The notes: generated from the sequence alone by a model not told the origin. Positions 8,306-17,630 are shown, counted from the first letter of the stretch. The stretch is 64,000 nt of DNA from UBA9611 sp965237595 (GCA_965237595.1 CBDEFY010000001.1:62001-126000); one strand, 5' to 3'. Translations and numbers: made by a program.

Positions 8306-9335
8306 ATGGCGGAGATATTTGGAGCAGGCGTCACCCACTACCCGGCCCTCATCGCGCCCGATGAAGACCTGGCGTTTCCCATCCACAGGACGTTGAAACA
8401 AGATGAACGTCTCCCCAGGGCGCTCAAGGACCCCATGAACTGGCCGGAGGACATGCGGCAGGAATTCGGGGACGACCAGGGTCTTGCTGCGGCCCAACGG
8501 CACCGCGAACGCCTGGTGGCCGGTTTCCGGAAGGTTAGGCAGGAGATCAATGCCTTCAACCCCGACTTCATAATCATCTTCGGCGACGACCAGTAAGAGA
8601 ACTTCCGAGAGGATGTCATCGCGCCCTTCTGCGTGTTGGCCTACGATGAGATGAACTCCTCGCCCTTCACCAGGGCCGACGGTTCGGCCAGGCGCAATGT
8701 TTGGGACGAACCAGCAGATAAGGTGTTCAACTATAAAGGGCACCCGGATGCTGACCGGCGGGCTTATCGACCAGGGCGTGGACATGGCCTACGCCTACCG
8801 GCCTCTGCACGAACCAGGTCTGGCCCATGCCTTTATAAATACCTTGTTGTTCTTGGACTACGACCGGGAGGGGTTTGATATCCCAGTGGTGCCCTTCGCC
8901 GTCAATTGCTTAGGCCGGGGAATCATCAGCCACCGTGGTGGCACAAAACCCCAGATGGTGAACGGCATAGCCTTGGAACCAGACCCGCCCGGCCCCACTG
9001 CCAAGCGGTGCATGCAGGTGGGAGCAGCCCTGGCCCGGGTGCTCAAAGAGAGCCCCTACCGGGTGGCGCTGGTGGCCTCTTCAAGCTGGTCCCACGCTTT
9101 CTTGACCCCCAAGAACAATTATCTGTGGCCCGACACCTCATCCGACCGAGAGATGTTGGCCGACTTGAAAAAGGGGAACTACGCTGCCTGGAGCAAGCGC
9201 ACCACCGCCCAACTGGAGGCCTCGGGTCAGCACGAACTTCTGAATTGGGCCTGCCTGTTGGGGGCCATGGAGGAGTTAAACGGCAAGCCCGAAGTTATCG
9301 ACTTTGTGGAAACCAACGTGCTCACCTCCAAATAA
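8306..9335 (+). pseudogene. LigB-type extradiol dioxygenase, disrupted by stop and frameshift
   Basis: Conceptual translation is a class III (LigB-like) non-heme iron dioxygenase subunit: MAEIFGAGVTHYPA at the start, IIIFGDDQ about residue 90, and TGGLIDQGVDMAYAYRP in the C-terminal part. Two lesions are seen. A TAA stop at 8594-8596 falls where family members have Tyr (GDDQ-Y-ENF). A net +1 frame change between about 8744 and 8756 separates the middle segment (ends KGHPDA) from the rest (LTGGLI...). The start has a good AGGAG site. It follows the SDR by 62 bases. Readthrough plus frameshifting is very unlikely, so the gene is probably non-functional unless the assembly is wrong at both places. 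Confidence 0.75.
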
Positions 9336-9368
9336 ATGCTTCGCCACGTTCACGGTTGAGTGACCAAT

Positions 9369-9404
9369 GCCCGTAAGGCCGTTCCCAACACAAGGCCTCA
9401 CGGG
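9369..9404 (+). repeat. Hairpin after LigB remnant
   Basis: The inverted repeat CCCGTAAGGCC / GGCCTCACGGG (one mismatch) is separated by a 14-base loop. There is no T-run, so it may be a weak factor-dependent terminator or mRNA-stabilising structure. Confidence 0.4.
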
Positions 9405-9478
9405 TAGGATGGATGGCAATCAAATCCCTGGGACAGCTAGGAAAATAGACTCGCAGTTAACCAGAGTAGAGGTGTGAG

Positions 9479-10429
9479 ATGCCATTAGACCCTCAAATAA
9501 TACAAGTCATGGAGCAGGTGGTTGCCCTGGGGCTGCCAGCGGCCAATACCGTCAGCCCGGCGGAAGCCAGGGCCAACGCCAAGAAACGGCCCCGCCCTCC
9601 GGGCCCCGAAGTGGCCAAGGTGGAAGACCGGAACATTCCCGGTCCGGATGGGGATGTCCCGGTGCGCATCTATACCCCCGAGGGAGACGGCCCCTTCCCC
9701 ATCCTTGCCTGGTTCCACGGCGGCGGATGGGTCGTCGGCGACTTGGAATCGACCGATGGCTCGGCCCGAAACCTGTGTGTGGGCGGACAGTGCGTGGTAA
9801 TCTCCGTGGACTACCGCCTGGCCCCGGAGACCAAGTTCCCCGGCCCCGCTGAGGACTGCTGGGCGGCCACCACTTGGGCGGTCAACAATGCCTCCAGCAT
9901 CAACGGCGACCCCACCCGTCTGGCTGTGGGCGGAGAAAGCGCCGGGGGCAACCTGGCTGCAGCCATATCTCTGATGGCGGCGGACTGGGGCGGCCCTGGG
10001 ATTGCCCTGCAGCTTCTGGTGTACCCTGCGGTTGGCAAAGACCTCGACACCGTGTCATCTAACGAGAACGCCGAAGGCTATTCCCTGACCAAGGTCACCA
10101 TGCAGTGGTACTGGGACCATTACATAAAGGGCGACGAGGACGCAGCCAACCCCTACGCGGCCCCGATCCAGGCCAAGAGCTTGGCCGGGCAACCGCCTGC
10201 CCTCGTGATTACCGCTGAATTCGACCCCCTCCGGGACGAGGGCGAGGACTATGCCAAGCGGCTCCAAGAGGCCGGCGTCGAGGCCACCTTCACCCGTTAC
10301 GACGGTGTGATTCACGGCTTCTTCACCATGGGAGCGGTGGTGGACAAGGACCAGCAGGCGGTGGACGAGGCATCCGCCGCGCTGAGGAACGCCTTTTCCC
10401 GCTCCGGCGCCCCCAGCGCCGCAGACTAA
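9479..10429 (+). CDS. HSL-family alpha/beta hydrolase (esterase)
   Basis: This 316-aa hydrolase belongs to the hormone-sensitive-lipase family. It has an HGGGW oxyanion motif near residue 80, nucleophile Ser in GESAGG near residue 157, acid Asp in EFDPLRDEG, and His in VIHGF near the C-terminus. The N-terminal cap region is short and Pro/Arg-rich. It acts on short acyl esters in the cytoplasm; there is no signal peptide. The ribosome-binding site is AGAGGTG. It continues the same-strand catabolic block after a 140-base gap holding a hairpin, so it may form its own transcription unit. Confidence 0.9.
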   Translation: MPLDPQIIQVMEQVVALGLPAANTVSPAEARANAKKRPRPPGPEVAKVEDRNIPGPDGDVPVRIYTPEGDGPFPILAWFHGGGWVVGDLESTDGSARNLCVGGQCVVISVDYRLAPETKFPGPAEDCWAATTWAVNNASSINGDPTRLAVGGESAGGNLAAAISLMAADWGGPGIALQLLVYPAVGKDLDTVSSNENAEGYSLTKVTMQWYWDHYIKGDEDAANPYAAPIQAKSLAGQPPALVITAEFDPLRDEGEDYAKRLQEAGVEATFTRYDGVIHGFFTMGAVVDKDQQAVDEASAALRNAFSRSGAPSAAD

Positions 10430-10487
10430 CCGGCCCTCGGTACGGACCAACGACCCGAAAGGAATTCTCGCCGGTAAGAGGTACAAC

Positions 10488-11095
10488 GTGACCACATCCG
10501 CCGCCGTCAGTGTCACCGTTTTGTACGACTACCCTCGACCCTATTGCTACGTCGGCCTGGTCAGGCTCGACATGTTGGCCAAGGAACTGGCCTTTGAAAT
10601 AGACCGGAGACCATACCTGCTGCGGCCAGATCGTCCTTTGGAAGGAGAGCCCCGCCGCCTGTTCGACGGAGAGACCGAAACGGACCTCAACCCGGCGATG
10701 CAGGAACGCGCCAAGGGCGTGGGCCTGGTCATGCGCCGCCCTCAGTGGTCGCCCAACACCATGCGGGTCCACGAGTCGACCCTGTTCGCCAAGGAAAGGG
10801 GAAAAGACGGTCAGTTCCACCACCTGGCTGCCGCGGCCTGTTGGGAGTCGGGGGCTGACCTCAACGACCTGGACGTTTTGAAAGGCATTGTGGAGGACGC
10901 CGGTCTGGACCGGGGGGACCTGGTCCGCGGATCGAGTCCGGGGACTACCATGACGCCGTGATGCGTGAATACGAAGCAGCCAAAGACAAAGGCGTGGGCG
11001 GCACTCCGACCTACATGATTGGCGGCGAGCTTCACGGCGGTGACGTGAGCATCGACGAGGTGCGGGAGGCCATCAGGTCGGCGTCCGCTGGATGA
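10488..11095 (+). pseudogene. DsbA-family (FrnE-like) oxidoreductase with frameshift
   Basis: The frame from a GTG at 10488 encodes a DsbA/2-hydroxychromene-2-carboxylate-isomerase-like protein: YDYPRPYCYVG thioredoxin-type motif at residues 14-24, then the helical insert domain. It terminates early at 10961. The conserved end (ESGDYHDAVMREYEAAKDKGVGGTPTY) is in another frame from about 10931 to the stop at 11093-11095. One base appears to be missing near 10928. Intact, it would be about 202 aa. The active motif has only one Cys (RPYC instead of CPYC), so even the ancestral protein was probably not a dithiol oxidase. Confidence 0.7.
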
Positions 11096-11149
11096 CCCGG
11101 GTGATTGACCGGCTTCAGGCCCTACCATTGCAGCAGTACAGAGCGACTC

Positions 11150-12325
11150 GTGGCCTTTGACAACTCGGTGCTGGTCATCGGGGCGGGTGTATTCGGCCTG
11201 ACCGCCGCTCTGGAGCTTCAGCAACGGGGACACCAAGTGACCGTGGCCGACCCCGGCCCGGTACCCCATCCTCTGGCGGCCTCGAATGACCTTAGCCGCA
11301 TGGTACGAATGGATTACGGCGGCGACGGTCTATATTCCACACTGGGCGCCGATGCCATCGAGGGCTGGCGCCGTTGGAACGCCCGCTGGGGCCGGGACCT
11401 CTACCACGAAGACGGATTTCTGCTCGTGGCCAGCATCCCCATGGCTGCCGGTGCATTCGAGCAGGATTCCTACAATCTCTTGACCGGCCGCGGATTCCCT
11501 CTGGAGCGTCTTGCCCCCGGCGACTTGGCCCGGCGTTTTCCCCACTGGAACCCGGACCATTACATCGACGGCTATTTCAACCCCACGGCCGGTTGGGCCG
11601 AAGCCGGCGAAATAACCGCCAGCTTGGCCCAAGACGCCGACAACGCGGGGGTGTCCATGGTGACCGGGTTCTCGGCGGCCCGGCTGCTGCAAGAGGGCAA
11701 CAGGGTTAACGGCGCCGTCTCGTCGGACGGGACGGAGTTGCGGGCCGATTGGGTGGTGGTGGCGGCCGGGGTGTGGACAACCGTCTTGGTGCCTGAACTT
11801 GCCGGCCGGATGTGGCCGGTTGGGCAGCCCATCTTCTACTTCAAACCCCAAGACCCGGAGAGCTACCGCGCCCCAACGTTCCCGCCCTGGGCTGCGGACA
11901 TCCCGCGCAGCGGCTGGTACGGCTTTCCCGCCAATCAAGAGGGTGTGGTCAAGATGGCCAACCACGGCCCCGGCAGGCGGGTCCACCCAGACGCGGACAG
12001 GGTCTGGCCGGCCGAGGGGGAAGCCCACTGCCGGGCTTTCCTGGCCCAGTCGTTACCGTCCTTGGCCTCCCTGCCCTTGTACGGGAGCAAGATGTGTCTC
12101 TACTGCGACACCTGGGACGGGGATTTCTGGATCGACCGTGACCCAGAACGGCAGGGGTTGGTGGTTGCCACCGGTGGGAGCGGGCATGCCTTCAAGTTCG
12201 CCCCGGTCTTGGGCGGATTGGTGGCAGACGTTTTGGAAGGGGTCGAGAACCCCTATAGCAGGCGGTTCGCCTGGCGTCCCCTGGGCGAGATGAAGAGCGA
12301 AGAGATTCGCTATACCGGCGATTAG
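11150..12325 (+). CDS. FAD-dependent amine/amino-acid oxidoreductase (DAO family)
   Basis: The 391-aa protein opens with a Rossmann dinucleotide motif (VLVIGAGVFGL) and continues as a D-amino-acid-oxidase/sarcosine-oxidase-like fold. RMVRMDYG near residue 47 is reminiscent of the monomeric sarcosine oxidase region. GSGHAFKFAPVLGGLVAD at the C-terminus is typical of MSOX/pipecolate-oxidase-type enzymes, which bind FAD covalently through a Cys. I place the start at GTG 11150, because upstream codons (from 11105) precede the fold without a ribosome-binding site. It probably oxidises a secondary amine or N-methyl amino acid; the substrate is unknown. It lies 54 bases after the broken DsbA-like gene. 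Confidence 0.8.
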   Translation: MAFDNSVLVIGAGVFGLTAALELQQRGHQVTVADPGPVPHPLAASNDLSRMVRMDYGGDGLYSTLGADAIEGWRRWNARWGRDLYHEDGFLLVASIPMAAGAFEQDSYNLLTGRGFPLERLAPGDLARRFPHWNPDHYIDGYFNPTAGWAEAGEITASLAQDADNAGVSMVTGFSAARLLQEGNRVNGAVSSDGTELRADWVVVAAGVWTTVLVPELAGRMWPVGQPIFYFKPQDPESYRAPTFPPWAADIPRSGWYGFPANQEGVVKMANHGPGRRVHPDADRVWPAEGEAHCRAFLAQSLPSLASLPLYGSKMCLYCDTWDGDFWIDRDPERQGLVVATGGSGHAFKFAPVLGGLVADVLEGVENPYSRRFAWRPLGEMKSEEIRYTGD

Positions 12326-12326
12326 G

Positions 12327-13400
12327 TCACACAGCGGCGGGCAGTTTCTTGAGCTGGGGCATTACTTCCTTGGCAAACAGTCTCATGCTCTGTTCGGCCT
12401 CGTCGTAGGGCATGCCGCCGTAGCTGAATGCCGCCAAGAATGAGTCGTGGCCCGTGCGGCCTTGGATGTCCATTATCTTTTGGTAACACTGCTCCGGGGT
12501 GCCCCATACCTGTAGGTCGACGAAGAAGTCCTTGACGTCCTGGTCGCCGTATTGTTCGATCTTGTCGGTGACCTTGCCGTAGTACTCGTAACCCTTGGTT
12601 GTTTTGAGGTGGTCGCTTCGGAACTCGTAGTGGTCCATCACCGCTTCCCAGTAGTTGCCGATGTACTCCGCGGCCATCTGACGGGCTGTTTCTCCGTCCT
12701 CATGGCAGAAGGTGAACCCCACCACGATGGGCGCCGGCGGGGCCGACCGGTTCACTTCTTGAAAAATCTCCCGGTAGGCTTTCAACTCGGCCTCAACTTC
12801 GTTCCAGGGTTTCTGGGGAATGATTAACATGCCCAACCCCAACTCGGCCAGGGCCTGCGAGGATTCCGGTGAAACGGCGGCGGCGTAGATCCGTCCTTGG
12901 AAACTTTTGAAGGGCTTGGGCCGGATGTCCGCCCTGGGCTGCTTGATCAGCTCACCGTCGAACTCGGCCACTCCTTCTTCCAATGCCTGGACCAAAAGCT
13001 GGGCGCTCTCGGAAAACCTGGTGCGGGACTCAGACATGTCCAACTGGAACCCGTCGTATTCCACCCTGGCCAGGCCCCGGCCAACGCCGACCACCGCCCG
13101 GCCGCCGCTCAGATGGTCCAATACCGAGAACTGCTCTGCGACCCGCAACGGGTCGTGCCAAGGCAGGACCACAACCATGCTGCCCAGTTGCACCTTTTCG
13201 GTCCGTCCCGCCATATAGGAAAGGAACTGCAGTACGTCTGGGCACATGGTGTAGTCTGTGAAGTGGTGTTCCACGCCCCAGATGGACTCGAACCCCAACG
13301 GTTCGGCCAGGTCGGCCAGGCGCAGCTCGCTCTGGTAGACCTCGTAGTCGGTCCGGGTCCGGTGGTAGTTCTGAAAGAAAGTAGACGATCCGACGTGCAT
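12327..13400 (-). CDS. LLM-class flavin-dependent oxidoreductase
   Basis: This 357-aa luciferase-like monooxygenase has the TIM-barrel features GFESIWGVEHHF near residue 38, a barrel strand LGSMVVVLPWHDPLRVAEQ, and the hallmark VLDHLSGGRAVVGVGRG. These enzymes use reduced FMN from a partner reductase to oxygenate organic substrates; substrate unknown. I chose the ATG at 13400, where GGAG lies about 9 bases upstream; a longer open frame to 13466 adds residues that do not look conserved. It is convergent with the FAD oxidoreductase, with stop codons almost abutting. Expansion of this family is a known trait of SAR202-type Chloroflexota. Confidence 0.9.
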   Translation of the reverse strand: MHVGSSTFFQNYHRTRTDYEVYQSELRLADLAEPLGFESIWGVEHHFTDYTMCPDVLQFLSYMAGRTEKVQLGSMVVVLPWHDPLRVAEQFSVLDHLSGGRAVVGVGRGLARVEYDGFQLDMSESRTRFSESAQLLVQALEEGVAEFDGELIKQPRADIRPKPFKSFQGRIYAAAVSPESSQALAELGLGMLIIPQKPWNEVEAELKAYREIFQEVNRSAPPAPIVVGFTFCHEDGETARQMAAEYIGNYWEAVMDHYEFRSDHLKTTKGYEYYGKVTDKIEQYGDQDVKDFFVDLQVWGTPEQCYQKIMDIQGRTGHDSFLAAFSYGGMPYDEAEQSMRLFAKEVMPQLKKLPAAV

Positions 13401-13469
13401 GAATTCACTCCAGAGGCCGGCGTAATCTGAGACCCAGTCTATAGTCCGCCGGTGTTCCCCGTCCACCGG

Positions 13470-13500
13470 CGTAGGGGCACGGCACTGCCGTGCCCCTACG
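13470..13500. repeat. REP-like palindrome CGTAGGGGCACGGCA
   Basis: A perfect 15-bp inverted repeat with one-base loop lies between the LLM gene and the GlcG-like gene. A related core (CGTAGGGGC / GCCCCTACG) recurs at 23604-23643, showing a dispersed intergenic repeat family. Confidence 0.75.
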
Positions 13501-13520
13501 TGTGGCTGCTTTACGTGCAG

Positions 13521-13937
13521 CTACGGCTTCTCGGAGAAACCCCCGGCGCTGATTCCGGCCCGGCTGCAGTCCTCATCTTCTTGGGACGTGCCGCCGCTGC
13601 CGCCAACCGCACCGACAATCTCGCCGTTCCTGAAGATGGCCAGCGCTCCCTGACCGGGAATCATATGGCCGCCTTCCATGGCCATAAAGGCCCTGAAGAT
13701 GGGCGCTTGGGCGTTATCGGTCAACTCGCCGCTGGCCCGCTCGAAACTGGCCGACGCCACCGCCTTGCCCCGCGAGACAGCGGGGGTCCGCCAGGGGGCA
13801 CCGTCCATCTTGAACATGGTGATTAGGTCGCCCCGGGGATCAACCACTGAAACACTCATCTTGAGGCCCAACTCCACCACCTTGGCCTTGGCTCCGGCCA
13901 ATATTGTTTCAGCTTCCGCAAGTGTCAGACTAGCCAA
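13521..13937 (-). CDS. GlcG/HbpS-family protein
   Basis: The 138-aa product belongs to the GlcG/HbpS family of small alpha/beta proteins. It has an N-terminal helix (TLAEAETILAGAKAKVVELG), a strand with VSVVDPRGDL, and the GNGEIVGAVGGSGG-like glycine-rich C-terminal segment (FRNGEIVGAVGGSGG). Members bind haem or cobalamin, or accompany oxidoreductases; no cell-export signal is present. The start is TTG, chosen because GGAGGT is correctly spaced 8 bases upstream and no ATG is nearby. It is transcribed toward the LLM oxidoreductase with the REP-like palindrome between them, so co-transcription is possible. Confidence 0.8.
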   Translation of the reverse strand: MASLTLAEAETILAGAKAKVVELGLKMSVSVVDPRGDLITMFKMDGAPWRTPAVSRGKAVASASFERASGELTDNAQAPIFRAFMAMEGGHMIPGQGALAIFRNGEIVGAVGGSGGTSQEDEDCSRAGISAGGFSEKP

Positions 13938-14099
13938 AATGTCACCTCCAAAATTACGCGTTTAGGCGCGAACAACGGGCAATATTGTAGGCGACGAAGG
14001 AGGCTGTGGGAAGGGGGTAAATATTCAGCGGGGAGGGGTCGAAATGATCAAACCTCCCCCCTGTAATCCCGGATTTAACAAGCCAATTGGCTGATTGGT

Positions 14100-14747
14100 C
14101 TATTGGAATGTAACTATCGGCGACAGCGGGGCCAGGTCGGGTCCGTTGAATCGGCCCGGCGTGGTCTCGGTCATGATGTCCACCAAGGTGTCGACGTCGA
14201 AGGCAGAGATGTTCTCCAGGGTCAGAGGCATCGTGCCGCCCACATTGGACCGCACGTTGAACTTCACCACGGCCACGGACCCGCTGCCGGTGATCCCATG
14301 GACATCGATGATAGCGGCCCAGAGCCGGCCCAGCCCTGGAGAGCTTGAGTCGATTAACGCGTCACCGGCCAGAACGCCCCGTTCCACCCGGGCCAATTCC
14401 AGCTTCGCTGGGTCATAAACCAAGACGAATTCCAAACTGCCCACGTTGTTGGCCCTAGTGGCCAAGATTGGCACTGAGATAACCATGGGAGCCGGTACTG
14501 CGGTGGCCTCGGGAGCATGGGACCGCGCAATCGGCGTCGGCGTAGGGACCAATGTGCCAGCCGCGGCAGGAGTGGGGGTTGGAGATACAGCAATCGGCGG
14601 CGAACTCGAGTCGCCGTCGCCACCCCCGCCAAGCACTCCGACGCCGAACAGGATGCCCACCAGGGCCCCCACAACGGCCACCGAACCCAGCAGCCATCTC
14701 CAGCTGGAGGCTATTCCTATGAACGCGACTTCCAACAACCAGCGCAT
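14100..14747 (-). CDS. Membrane-anchored cohesin-domain protein
   Basis: The 215-aa protein has one transmembrane segment (about residues 17-40, rich in Leu/Val/Gly), a Ser/Pro/Thr linker (about 45-90), and one extracellular cohesin-like domain. That domain has the pattern VPILATRANNVGSLEFVLVYDP, then LAGDALIDSS, then GSGSVAVVKFNV. Cohesins bind dockerins. The gene begins 9 bases after the stop of the large cohesin/dockerin gene, with AGGAGA as ribosome-binding site, so the two are almost certainly co-transcribed. I infer that it anchors the dockerin of that protein at the cell surface. Confidence 0.75.
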   Translation of the reverse strand: MRWLLEVAFIGIASSWRWLLGSVAVVGALVGILFGVGVLGGGGDGDSSSPPIAVSPTPTPAAAGTLVPTPTPIARSHAPEATAVPAPMVISVPILATRANNVGSLEFVLVYDPAKLELARVERGVLAGDALIDSSSPGLGRLWAAIIDVHGITGSGSVAVVKFNVRSNVGGTMPLTLENISAFDVDTLVDIMTETTPGRFNGPDLAPLSPIVTFQ

Positions 14748-14756
14748 CGGTTTCTC

Positions 14757-17630
14757 CTAACTCGGCCGAGCCATGCTCAGAATGATTCGTGCGTCGTTGA
14801 TAGTTACCTTGCCATCGCTGTTGATGTCCAAGGAAAGGTCGGGCGCCAGAAGGTTGGATGCCATCTTGAGGGCCAGCAGGGCGTCCAGCGCCGTAACAAG
14901 GCTGTCGCCGTCGCCGTCTCCCCGGACCTTGGGGCCCACTTTGAAGTCGGCGCCAACCAATTCCACCGTCAATGGGTCGCCGGCGGAGTGGTTCACCAAA
15001 GCGTCGGACAGGGTGAGCGGGCTCACGGCGCCCTCTGTCCCGATGACCTGGAACGCCACCACCGCCGCAGTGCCGCCCGGGCCTCTGCCCTTGGTCACGG
15101 CAAATCCAAACCGCACCTGACCCAGAGTTTCAGTGTCGTAGGTGAAGGATTCTGCGTTCAGCCTGGACCCGCGTTCCACTGCAATCACCCGCAGCGCGTC
15201 GGGATCATAGTTCAAGGTGAATCCCAGGCTGGTGACGCGCTCGGCCTTATTCAACTTCACGGGCACACGGACGATGCTGCCCGTGGGCGACACCCGGGAC
15301 TCAAGGATCATGGCCGTCGTGTCGGGCGCTACTATCCGGGATGGCGGCTCGTTGGTCGGCTCCGGGGTCGGCTGGGTCACTCTGGGCGTCGGAGGACGGG
15401 CGTCGCCCTCGCGGGTTATGGTGATGTGATATGTGCCGATGGGGTTGCCCACCCGGCCCGAGGCCGACACCGCCAGGGTGTACCAACCAGGTTCCGGGGC
15501 TTCCCATTCCAGGTAATTTTCCAGTCCGAAATTGGAAGTGGAGAACCCCGCTGACAGATTTTCCACCGAGAACCGGACCGCTTCCGCAGTGCCCAGGTTC
15601 ACGCCCACGGTGTAGGTGATTCCCTTCTCCGCCTCGAAGCGGAAGTAGTCGTAGTCGTCGGATGGGCTGATGGCCCCGGCGATGGCGTTGCCAAATCCGA
15701 TGCGGGTGCCGTTGGCGGCGGAGTCGCTGTGCCGGTCCTGCAGCGTGGCGTCGGGCGTAACCTTTAGTGAGTAGGTGCCGGTGGGCTCCGCAGCTTTGGG
15801 CGAAGACGAAACCGCAACGTAATAGGTCGACGAATCAGGGGCGGTCCACCGGATGATGTTGCTCTCCCCAAAATTGCGCGCGCCGGTTTCCGCACCGCCG
15901 ACCAGGCTGTTGACCTCAAGGGAGACCGCCGTGGCCGACCCATAGGTCAGGTCTAGGGTGTATTCCACTCCCCGCTCGGCTGGGAACGAGAAGTAGTCCA
16001 GGTCAGATTGGGGACTGATGGCCCCTTGGTAGACCGTGCCAAAGCTGAGCGGAGTGCCGTTCAAGGCCGTGTCCAGGTGGCGGTCCTCCAGGCTGGTGTT
16101 TGCCTCCACCGTGAGGGAGTAGGTGCCGATGCCCTGGGTAGCCTGTGGCGAATGGGATACCACAACGTAGAAGGTGCCCGTGCTGGCCGCGGTCCAGCCA
16201 AGGCCGGTGCCCAGGCCGTTGGTGCTCTTTATCTTGTCACCGTCGGCATTCTCGATGGAGATGACCACGCTGTCGGCGGTGAGCAGGTCCAACGACATCG
16301 AATAATTTACACCCCGTTCCGCCGGGAAGGAGAAATAGTCCCGGTCGGTTTCCGGGCTTATGGCCCCAGGATGAGCATTGCCGAAACTGAGCACCGTAGC
16401 AGTGACCGGCAGTTCGCCGTGGCGGTCCCGCAGCGTGATGTCGCTGCTCAGGACCAGTGAATAGGTGCCGATGACACTGGGCACTTGGGGCGATGCCGAG
16501 ACCACGGCCAGGTAATTCCCGTCGGCGGGAGCAAACCACTCTAGACCCGTTCCTACGCCTCCGTTGGAAGCCAGGCTGGTATTGTTGGCGTCAACTACTG
16601 ATAGCGCAACGCCTTCGGAGCTGCCCAGTGAGGCGTCCAACATGTACTTGGCGCCACGGGTCGCCGGGAACGAGAAGTAGTCCAGGTCGCCCGCAGGACT
16701 GATCGACCCCTGATAGGCGTTGCCAAAGCTAATCACCGTAGCGTCGTCGCCCGATTCGGCGTGCTGGTCCAAAAGGGCCGTCTCGGAGTTGAGTTTTAGA
16801 GCGTAGGTCCCGATGGAGTCGCGAACCCGGTTGGTGCCGGACACCGCGATGTAGTAGGCGCTGTTCTCGGGGGATATCCAACTCAGTGTGCTGCCGATGC
16901 CGTCGTTGGTCTTTTCGATGCCGGCGAAGGCGGAGTAGATGACTATCTCCACGCCTTCCGAGGTCCCCAGGTCAACCTCCACCTTGTATCTCACACCCCG
17001 TTGGGCCTGGAAGGAGAAATAGTCGTGGTCGTCGCCGCCGTCCACTGTGTTGGTCAGATTGGGCTGGCTGGTCCAGGGACTGATTGCCCCCTGATAAACG
17101 TTGTGGGACGTAATCTGGGTGGCGCCGTTGCGCCCGTCGGAGTGGCGGTCCAAGAAGCGGCTGTCTTCGAACCCGCTCAGGGTGTATTTACCCAGATAGA
17201 AGGTGCCGTCGGCATTATTGATGGTACCGGAGATTTCCACGTAGTAGGTGTCCGTGGTGCGGGCGGTCCAAGCAACGGTCTTCTGGCCGCCGGTTACGAC
17301 GAGGTCTTGATCCGGAGAGCTGCCGTTGCCACGCGCCAGGGAGTTGACTATGGCGATGTTGGCATCCACCACCGTGACCTCATCCAACACAAAGGTGTAC
17401 CTGACGCCCCTGAGGGCCTGGAACGAGAAATAGTCGACGTCGAACAGGAGGTCCGAGGTGTCGATGACGCCGGGGACGGCTCCGGAACCGATGCTCAGGT
17501 GGGTCGAAGTGAAACGGTAGTCGCCGTGGTCGTCTTCGGCGTAGCTGGGATATTGGTTGGAGAAAAAAGCCACCGCAACGATCGCCAGAAACACCAGCGT
17601 CATTGTCAGCAGCGATGTCGATTTCCGCAT
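14757..17630 (-). CDS. Secreted protein: six PPC-like repeats, cohesin and dockerin
   Basis: This 957-aa exported protein has a signal peptide (residues 1-32, cleavage expected after PSYA). Six repeats of about 110 aa follow (roughly 33-760), each of the form DRHxD..T.ISFGNAYxGAISP..D.DYFSF.A.RGV.Y, ending in Y(S/A)L.V. These are pre-peptidase C-terminal (PPC)-type beta domains. A PTPEPTNEPP linker comes next, then a cohesin-like domain (about 785-895, LGFTLNYDPDALRVIAVERG). Last is a type I dockerin with two Ca-binding loops (DGDGDSLVTALDALLALK and DINSDGKVTINDARIIL). I start at ATG 17630, with GGGAGA upstream; a longer frame to 17687 lacks support. Enzymatic domains are absent, so a binding or scaffold role is inferred. 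Confidence 0.85.
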   Translation of the reverse strand: MRKSTSLLTMTLVFLAIVAVAFFSNQYPSYAEDDHGDYRFTSTHLSIGSGAVPGVIDTSDLLFDVDYFSFQALRGVRYTFVLDEVTVVDANIAIVNSLARGNGSSPDQDLVVTGGQKTVAWTARTTDTYYVEISGTINNADGTFYLGKYTLSGFEDSRFLDRHSDGRNGATQITSHNVYQGAISPWTSQPNLTNTVDGGDDHDYFSFQAQRGVRYKVEVDLGTSEGVEIVIYSAFAGIEKTNDGIGSTLSWISPENSAYYIAVSGTNRVRDSIGTYALKLNSETALLDQHAESGDDATVISFGNAYQGSISPAGDLDYFSFPATRGAKYMLDASLGSSEGVALSVVDANNTSLASNGGVGTGLEWFAPADGNYLAVVSASPQVPSVIGTYSLVLSSDITLRDRHGELPVTATVLSFGNAHPGAISPETDRDYFSFPAERGVNYSMSLDLLTADSVVISIENADGDKIKSTNGLGTGLGWTAASTGTFYVVVSHSPQATQGIGTYSLTVEANTSLEDRHLDTALNGTPLSFGTVYQGAISPQSDLDYFSFPAERGVEYTLDLTYGSATAVSLEVNSLVGGAETGARNFGESNIIRWTAPDSSTYYVAVSSSPKAAEPTGTYSLKVTPDATLQDRHSDSAANGTRIGFGNAIAGAISPSDDYDYFRFEAEKGITYTVGVNLGTAEAVRFSVENLSAGFSTSNFGLENYLEWEAPEPGWYTLAVSASGRVGNPIGTYHITITREGDARPPTPRVTQPTPEPTNEPPSRIVAPDTTAMILESRVSPTGSIVRVPVKLNKAERVTSLGFTLNYDPDALRVIAVERGSRLNAESFTYDTETLGQVRFGFAVTKGRGPGGTAAVVAFQVIGTEGAVSPLTLSDALVNHSAGDPLTVELVGADFKVGPKVRGDGDGDSLVTALDALLALKMASNLLAPDLSLDINSDGKVTINDARIILSMARPS

